Shown here piece by piece: positions 6,750-10,671 of a stretch of 10,671 nt of DNA. Origin of the DNA: Pontiella sp. (lineage in GTDB: Bacteria; Verrucomicrobiota; Kiritimatiellia; Kiritimatiellales; Pontiellaceae); assembly GCA_029935255.1 (NCBI GenBank), contig JAOZKS010000063.1:1-10671 (forward strand), in the 5' to 3' direction. Below the pieces are notes generated by a model that saw only the letters and a list, made by a program, of their open reading frames with translations, did not search any database and was not told the DNA's origin. How positions within the stretch are numbered: position 1 is the stretch's first letter; every line of letters begins with the position of its first letter. The translations under genes and the position numbers were made by a program.

Positions 6750-8569
6750 TTATGTTTGCGAATATACACATAGTATGCGCCCGTGATGGGTTGCTTGTCC
6801 TCATTCAACATCATGAATTGCAGGCTGGCATCGCCGACATGCAGTGGCAGCTCAAACCGGGCGCATTCATCCGTTTCCGAAACCGGACGGGTTGCGACGA
6901 CTGCGCCATTCACCCGGATTTCAACCGCAGCAACCGGAAGCGCTTTGAAGCGATTCCCGTATAAGAGTCCTTCAACGGGCTTGGCTCCTATCCATGCGTC
7001 GATTGGTTTATTGAGTTGCGGGACATTGCACATCGGCGTATGTGCCTCGCGCGGCCAGCGGCGAGCCTCGATTTGGTAGATTCCCGAGCGACTCACATGT
7101 ACATGCCAGAGTCCATTCCCTTTTTTGCCTTGTGCAACCATCCCATGGTTCCAAGGCGGGACCTCACCGCCGTACCACTCTTCCGATGTCAGATAGGTTT
7201 CAGGATCCTGGCGGGTTCCAATGATCGGGCGGGAATGCTCCCGGTCTCCGGGGGTCACCCTCTCCCAATAGAGATCAAATTCCGCAGCAAGGTGTCGAGC
7301 CATCTCTGGATGTGCTTTGATAATATTATTTTCTTGGCCGGGATCGGTTTCTAGATCATACAGCTCCTTGCCCCTGACCAACCGCCATGAACCCTGCATG
7401 GCGGCAGCCCCACCCCATTTTTTCGGTAGCATAGTCCGCTGTCTCTCCACGCATACCACCCGCGAAGGAAGCTTTTTTTCGGGCTGGAAAAGCTGCTCTT
7501 TAAAGCTGCGCCCATCAAAGTCAACTTGTCGCGGCGGTTTAAGACCGCACAATTCTATCAGGGTTGGAAGCACATCGATATGGGCATTCAGATCGGCGAC
7601 ATCCGACCCATGCGCCAGCGCTCCATTCGGCCAACGGAAGAAGAACGGGACACGATGCCCACCATCATATTCACTCCCTTTTCCAGCGCGCATATCGGCA
7701 TTAAAAACGCTGCGGCCCGCCGTGGCTCCATTGTCGGACATGAACATCACGATCGTATCATCCGCCACGCCCGTTTGTTCCAACGTATCCAGCAAGCGCC
7801 CGATACCTTCATCGATATGCTCAATCATGGCATAATGGTAGGCCGCCTTTTCATATCCCGCCTTTACATATTTTTCTGCCCGTTCCGGGTCGGGAATGGA
7901 ATGCGGACCATGTGGTGCATAGGTGGGGATATACAAGAAAAACGGATTCCTATTACGCGACTGTTTTTTAATATAGTCGATGGCGGTATCATAGAAGAGG
8001 CTCGGATTGTATCCCGGGCGGAATTCACGCTCTCCATTATGCCAATAGTGATCGTTCACGCGATCATTCATAAAATAGTCATCCGTAGTTCCCGGGCCGC
8101 CCGCGCCGGAACCCAGCCATTCCTCGAAACCCCGATCCACAGGACGATATGGATAGTTCGCTCCGAGGTGCCATTTGCCAAACAGGGCGGTCGAATACCC
8201 CGAAGTCTTGAACACATCCGCCATGGTCATCTCGGTTTTTCGCAAACTATTCCCCCCGGCAATGGTGTGCCAAACCCGCGCCCGGTGGGAATATTTACCC
8301 GTCATCAATGCCCCACGGGTCGGGGCACAGGTTGGGTCGACATGGAAGTTGGTAAAACGCACAGAACCGGCATGAAGCCGATCCATATTGGGTGTTCGTA
8401 TAATCGGATTGCCATGGGCGGCAATATCGCCATAGCCTTGGTCGTCCGTCACCAGTAGCACCACGTTTGGCTGTGCAACCTTAGACGGCTCTTTGGCCCA
8501 TCCTGACGACTGTGCCGCCAAAACACTACTTCCAATACCTAACGATTTTAAAAAGTTAGATCGGTTCAT
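6743..8569 (-). CDS. Exported type I (S1) arylsulfatase-like sulfatase with C-terminal beta domain, CAPTR type
   Basis: The 608-residue protein is the longest of the four sulfatases. Asp42-Asp43 form the calcium site. C81-A-P-T-R85 is the formylglycine motif. GKWH gives Lys132 and His134, APHGPH gives His220, SDNG gives Asp279/Asn280, and Lys297 lies in RAGKGSEYDGGHRVP. The core ends near residue 440. A linker then leads to a C-terminal beta-rich region (about 485-608, opening with GLWHVHVSRSGIYQIEARRWP-like strands) that could help hold glycans. The N-terminus NRSNFLK followed by a moderate hydrophobic stretch resembles a Tat signal (usual R-R-x-F-L-K) in which the second Arg is Ser, so export may be by Sec or a weak Tat route. 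The start at 8569 has TAAGGA 5 nt upstream. The gap to the preceding sulfatase is 51 bp. It is paralogous to that gene, sharing DIAAHGNP, TCAPTR-type and GKWHL blocks. Confidence 0.95.
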   Translation of the reverse strand: MNRSNFLKSLGIGSSVLAAQSSGWAKEPSKVAQPNVVLLVTDDQGYGDIAAHGNPIIRTPNMDRLHAGSVRFTNFHVDPTCAPTRGALMTGKYSHRARVWHTIAGGNSLRKTEMTMADVFKTSGYSTALFGKWHLGANYPYRPVDRGFEEWLGSGAGGPGTTDDYFMNDRVNDHYWHNGEREFRPGYNPSLFYDTAIDYIKKQSRNRNPFFLYIPTYAPHGPHSIPDPERAEKYVKAGYEKAAYHYAMIEHIDEGIGRLLDTLEQTGVADDTIVMFMSDNGATAGRSVFNADMRAGKGSEYDGGHRVPFFFRWPNGALAHGSDVADLNAHIDVLPTLIELCGLKPPRQVDFDGRSFKEQLFQPEKKLPSRVVCVERQRTMLPKKWGGAAAMQGSWRLVRGKELYDLETDPGQENNIIKAHPEMARHLAAEFDLYWERVTPGDREHSRPIIGTRQDPETYLTSEEWYGGEVPPWNHGMVAQGKKGNGLWHVHVSRSGIYQIEARRWPREAHTPMCNVPQLNKPIDAWIGAKPVEGLLYGNRFKALPVAAVEIRVNGAVVATRPVSETDECARFELPLHVGDASLQFMMLNEDKQPITGAYYVYIRKHKE

Positions 8570-8620
8570 ATTTATCCTTACTGCGGGTTTTCCTAAATCA
8601 CGTTCGTTGTTTTGTTCGTA

Positions 8621-10141
8621 CTATGGTTGTACCGGAGTCTCCCAACGCTTTCCCAGTACCACCTCCACCTTCTCCCACCACTCTTCATAGTGGGCACTCA
8701 TTCTGGCGACAATTTCGGGGTGTTCAGCGGCGATATCGGCACTCTGGAACGGGTCGGAGTCGATGTCGTAGAGTTCCCATCTCCCCCCAACGGTCATGCG
8801 GTGGTGGGCTTTGTCAGTGGTGTAGCTCAGTTTGATGCCTTTCTGCCGCAGGAAGATCCTGCTACAGATATCGCACTTGGCGTTCTTGCAGGGATCAATC
8901 CGCACCAGCGTGTATTGGTTCCAGCGGACGCAGGAGTTGGCGTAGCGGTGTTCATACCAAAGCGTTGGGATATCCCAACGCCCCACATGATGAACCTGCA
9001 TGCGGTCTCCGCGGAGGGAAGCCCCTGCATTCTCAAGCACTGGACGGAGGCTGTCGCCTTCGAGTTGCGAACGAAGGTCTGCGGGAATGTTCAACCCGCA
9101 CAGATCGGCAAGGGTGGGGAAAACATCGACGTGTCCACTCATCTGCGGACGAGGGCCCGGGGAGAAATGCTTGCCCCATCGCCAGAACGAATAAGCACGA
9201 GTGCCGCCTGACCAGATCGTACCCTTTACGCCACGTCGACCGTCGTTAAAAGTGTCCACCCCTTCGGTTCCGCCATTGTCGTTCATGACGATGATCAGTG
9301 TGTCGTCGGCGATACCCAGCTCCTTCAGGCGACCCATAAGTCGGCCTAGGTTCTCGTCCACATTGGCGATCATGCCGTTAAAATTCGCCCTGTATTTCTT
9401 GCCTTTGTATTCGTCCGCAAAGGCCTTGTACGGCTCGCTGTACTTTTCTGGAACTTTATGCGGAGCGTGGGGAGCATAAGTCGGCAAGTAGCAGAAGAAG
9501 GGCTTATCCTTGTGGCATTCGATGAACTCGGTGGCGGCCTTGAAGAGTATATCGGTGCGATAGCCTTTGAACTTTTTCTTGACGCGATTCTCAAGCAGAA
9601 CGGGATCGAAGTGCGAGTTCTGGGAGTCCTTGGGAACAGTGAGAGTTTCATCGAAGCCGCGATGCCACGGCCCGCAGGGATCCTTTTGCTGCAAATGCCA
9701 CTTACCGAATATCCCAGTGCGATAGCCTTTCGATTGGAAAAGCTGGGCGATTGTGACGACATCCGGATTCATGTCGCGTCCCGGTGGCTTGGTGTGCGTC
9801 ACCCAAGAGAGAAATTCGTGGCGGCCAGTCAGCAGAGCCGCCCGTGTCGGTGCGCAACTCGAACTGACCGCAAAATTGGTAAAGCGTGCAGCCTGATCGT
9901 GCAGGGTGTCGAAGTTCGGCGTCTTGATGACCGGGTTGCCGTGGGCGGCAATGTCGCCGTACCCCATATCATCCACAAGGAGCAAAATGACATTGCGAGG
10001 ACGCTCCTCAGCAACAAGGCGACCGGACATCAGACCGCTGAATAGACAACCAAATAGGATGCAACGATAAATGTGCCGTTTGGGAGTCGATTCCAGTACA
10101 CAAGCCCCACGCCTGCTTTGTTTAAACAAATTTATTGACAT
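8621..10141 (-). CDS. Exported type I (S1) arylsulfatase-like sulfatase, CAPTR type, with cysteine cluster
   Basis: The 506-residue protein is a complete S1 sulfatase. Asp57-Asp58 bind calcium. C96-A-P-T-R100 is the formylglycine motif. GKWH gives Lys147 and His149, APHAPH gives His225, NDNG gives Asp288/Asn289, and Lys306 follows in RRGVKG. The usual E-G-G after that lysine is S-G-G. The signal peptide is preceded by an unusually long n-region of about 25 residues, rich in Arg and Lys. The core is ILFGCLFSGLMSG, with cleavage near LVA-E45. Near the C-terminus a cysteine group stands out: Cys404, Cys418, Cys423 and Cys426 (spacing C-x13-C-x4-C-x2-C), which could form disulfides or a metal site. 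The ATG at 10141 has GAGG 7 nt upstream. It is the first gene of a two-gene unit. I see no convincing promoter upstream. It resembles the sulfatase at 6743-8569 in its first 150 residues but lacks the added beta domain. Confidence 0.95.
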   Translation of the reverse strand: MSINLFKQSRRGACVLESTPKRHIYRCILFGCLFSGLMSGRLVAEERPRNVILLLVDDMGYGDIAAHGNPVIKTPNFDTLHDQAARFTNFAVSSSCAPTRAALLTGRHEFLSWVTHTKPPGRDMNPDVVTIAQLFQSKGYRTGIFGKWHLQQKDPCGPWHRGFDETLTVPKDSQNSHFDPVLLENRVKKKFKGYRTDILFKAATEFIECHKDKPFFCYLPTYAPHAPHKVPEKYSEPYKAFADEYKGKKYRANFNGMIANVDENLGRLMGRLKELGIADDTLIIVMNDNGGTEGVDTFNDGRRGVKGTIWSGGTRAYSFWRWGKHFSPGPRPQMSGHVDVFPTLADLCGLNIPADLRSQLEGDSLRPVLENAGASLRGDRMQVHHVGRWDIPTLWYEHRYANSCVRWNQYTLVRIDPCKNAKCDICSRIFLRQKGIKLSYTTDKAHHRMTVGGRWELYDIDSDPFQSADIAAEHPEIVARMSAHYEEWWEKVEVVLGKRWETPVQP

Positions 10142-10209
10142 GTCATTTCCTCTTGTTTTTGAATATTTTCTTCTGCTTTATGGAGGCCGGCACAAACTGC
10201 GCCATCCCC

Positions 10210-10387
10210 CGTTTTTATCTGGCTTTTGATTGGTTAGACCGGGCGCTTCAAGCTCCTCTTCCTCGAATACCACTACGCACCCACCACAGCCTCACACCGT
10301 TGGGATCGAATCCCTCAAAGACAAGGAACTGGATCGAGCTGACCCGGCAAGCCGCCTGACCAATCGAAATCCAGATGTCAAAAAACG
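10210..10387. repeat. 178-bp imperfect inverted-repeat element (MITE-like or structured RNA)
   Basis: The left arm starts CGTTTTT then ATCTGGCTTTTGATTGGTTA. The right arm, read on the minus strand, starts CGTTTTTT then, after GAC, ATCTGGATTTCGATTGGTCA. Inside the arms 19 of 23 positions match, plus the CG-T-tract tips. A 5-bp palindrome GGGAT-CGA-ATCCC lies near the middle (10302-10314). No transposase gene is present, and I cannot see a target-site duplication. Confidence 0.45.
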
Positions 10388-10501
10388 ACCTCTCCCATTA
10401 AATAGAAGACGGAACCCAAAATGAAAAGCGCGACACGAATACTTCATTATCCGATTCCAACCACCAGTCGACCCGGCTGGATAGTTATGTTGCGTGTTTT
10501 A

Positions 10502-10521
10502 GCTGAGCAGTTTTTCTCAGC
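10502..10521. repeat. Small hairpin upstream of the block
   Basis: GCTGAG (10502-10507) and CTCAGC (10516-10521) form a perfect 6-bp stem with an 8-nt loop. Neither side is followed by a T-tract, so it is not a typical terminator. Its role is unknown. Confidence 0.3.
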
Positions 10522-10604
10522 GGACTACTCCGATGAACTTTTGCGCCGGTCGTTCTTTTGTAAGCGTCCGAGCATCGACCCCCTAGGAAGCGCGCATAAA
10601 TAAC

Positions 10605-10630
10605 AAAGAGGGGTCAGAAAGAGGGGTCAG
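10605..10630. repeat. Perfect 13-bp tandem duplication
   Basis: AAAGAGGGGTCAG occurs twice with no spacer (10605-10617 and 10618-10630). The last copy continues into CCC, so GGG-TCAG-CCC can form a short stem. G-rich 'GGGGTCAG' motifs like this occur near REP-associated IS200-like transposases in some genomes. That link is from memory and not shown here. Confidence 0.7.
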
Positions 10631-10671
10631 CCCGAACATTGTAACATTATTTCTTTTAAACGAGCGTGGTT

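Larger units (their letters stand above)
10142..10671. other. Non-coding upstream region with repeat structures (530 bp)
   Basis: No frame on either strand gives a recognisable protein. Short plus-strand frames (ending near 10359, 10424 and 10603) have poor composition, and I regard them as spurious. The region holds a long imperfect inverted repeat (10210-10387), a small hairpin (10502-10521) and a tandem 13-bp repeat (10605-10630). The leader of the sulfatase at 8621-10141 must start here, but no matched -35/-10 pair stands out on the minus strand. Confidence 0.6.

Noticed and set aside
10290..10320. A GGGATCGAATCCC segment that resembles a tRNA T-arm.
   Set aside because: No acceptor, D or anticodon arms can be built around it; it is better explained as the central palindrome of the inverted-repeat element.
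10350..10382. A perfect TTGACA on the minus strand as the -35 box for the first sulfatase.
   Set aside because: No acceptable -10 box lies 16-18 bp further on, and the sequence is part of the inverted-repeat arm.
10135..10603. Three short plus-strand open frames upstream of the first sulfatase.
   Set aside because: Low-complexity or unpatterned residues, no ribosome sites and overlap with the inverted-repeat element.
1..10671. CRISPR array, rRNA, tRNA or defence system.
   Set aside because: No regularly spaced repeats, no RNA gene signatures and no defence-related proteins were seen.

Overview
The window carries a block of six complete genes, all on the minus strand, that looks like a locus for degrading a sulfated polysaccharide. 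In transcription order (right to left) it encodes an S1 sulfatase (8621-10141), a second S1 sulfatase with a C-terminal beta domain (6743-8569), a third sulfatase (4848-6275), a GH29 alpha-L-fucosidase fused to a degenerate NodB-like domain (3168-4838), a fourth sulfatase (1683-3146) and a GH10-type glycoside hydrolase (202-1668). Every product starts with an export signal. All four sulfatases keep the formylglycine motif C-x-P-x-R.

No taxonomic marker is present. Four sulfatases in 10 kb, GH29 and GH10 enzymes beside them, no SusC/SusD pair, Shine-Dalgarno starts and moderate GC together suggest a marine or sediment bacterium of the Planctomycetes-Verrucomicrobia-Kiritimatiellota group. Sulfatase-rich Kiritimatiellota such as Pontiella are the nearest picture. 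This is inference.

Layout. Positions 1-78 look like the 3' end of a plus-strand gene that converges on the block. Positions 202-6275 hold a tight four-gene unit with gaps of 9 to 21 bp. Positions 6276-6742 are an intergenic boundary. It contains a perfect 11-bp terminator hairpin for the upstream unit, a good sigma70-type promoter for the four-gene unit, an inverted repeat and a short unexplained open frame. Positions 6743-10141 hold a two-gene sulfatase unit. Positions 10142-10671 hold no convincing gene but do hold two repeat structures: a 178-bp imperfect inverted-repeat element and a perfect 13-bp tandem repeat.

How the genes fit together. The sulfatases fall into two paralogous pairs. 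The pair with CGPSR (genes at 4848 and 1683) brackets the fucosidase. The pair with CAPTR (genes at 8621 and 6743) forms its own unit. The simplest reading is that exported sulfatases strip sulfate esters, the fucosidase then removes fucose, and the GH10 enzyme cuts a backbone. Fucose plus a GH10 enzyme would fit a fucose- and xylose-containing sulfated glycan, but the substrate cannot be read from sequence. The most unusual point is the NodB-like tail on the fucosidase, which has lost its catalytic and metal-binding residues.
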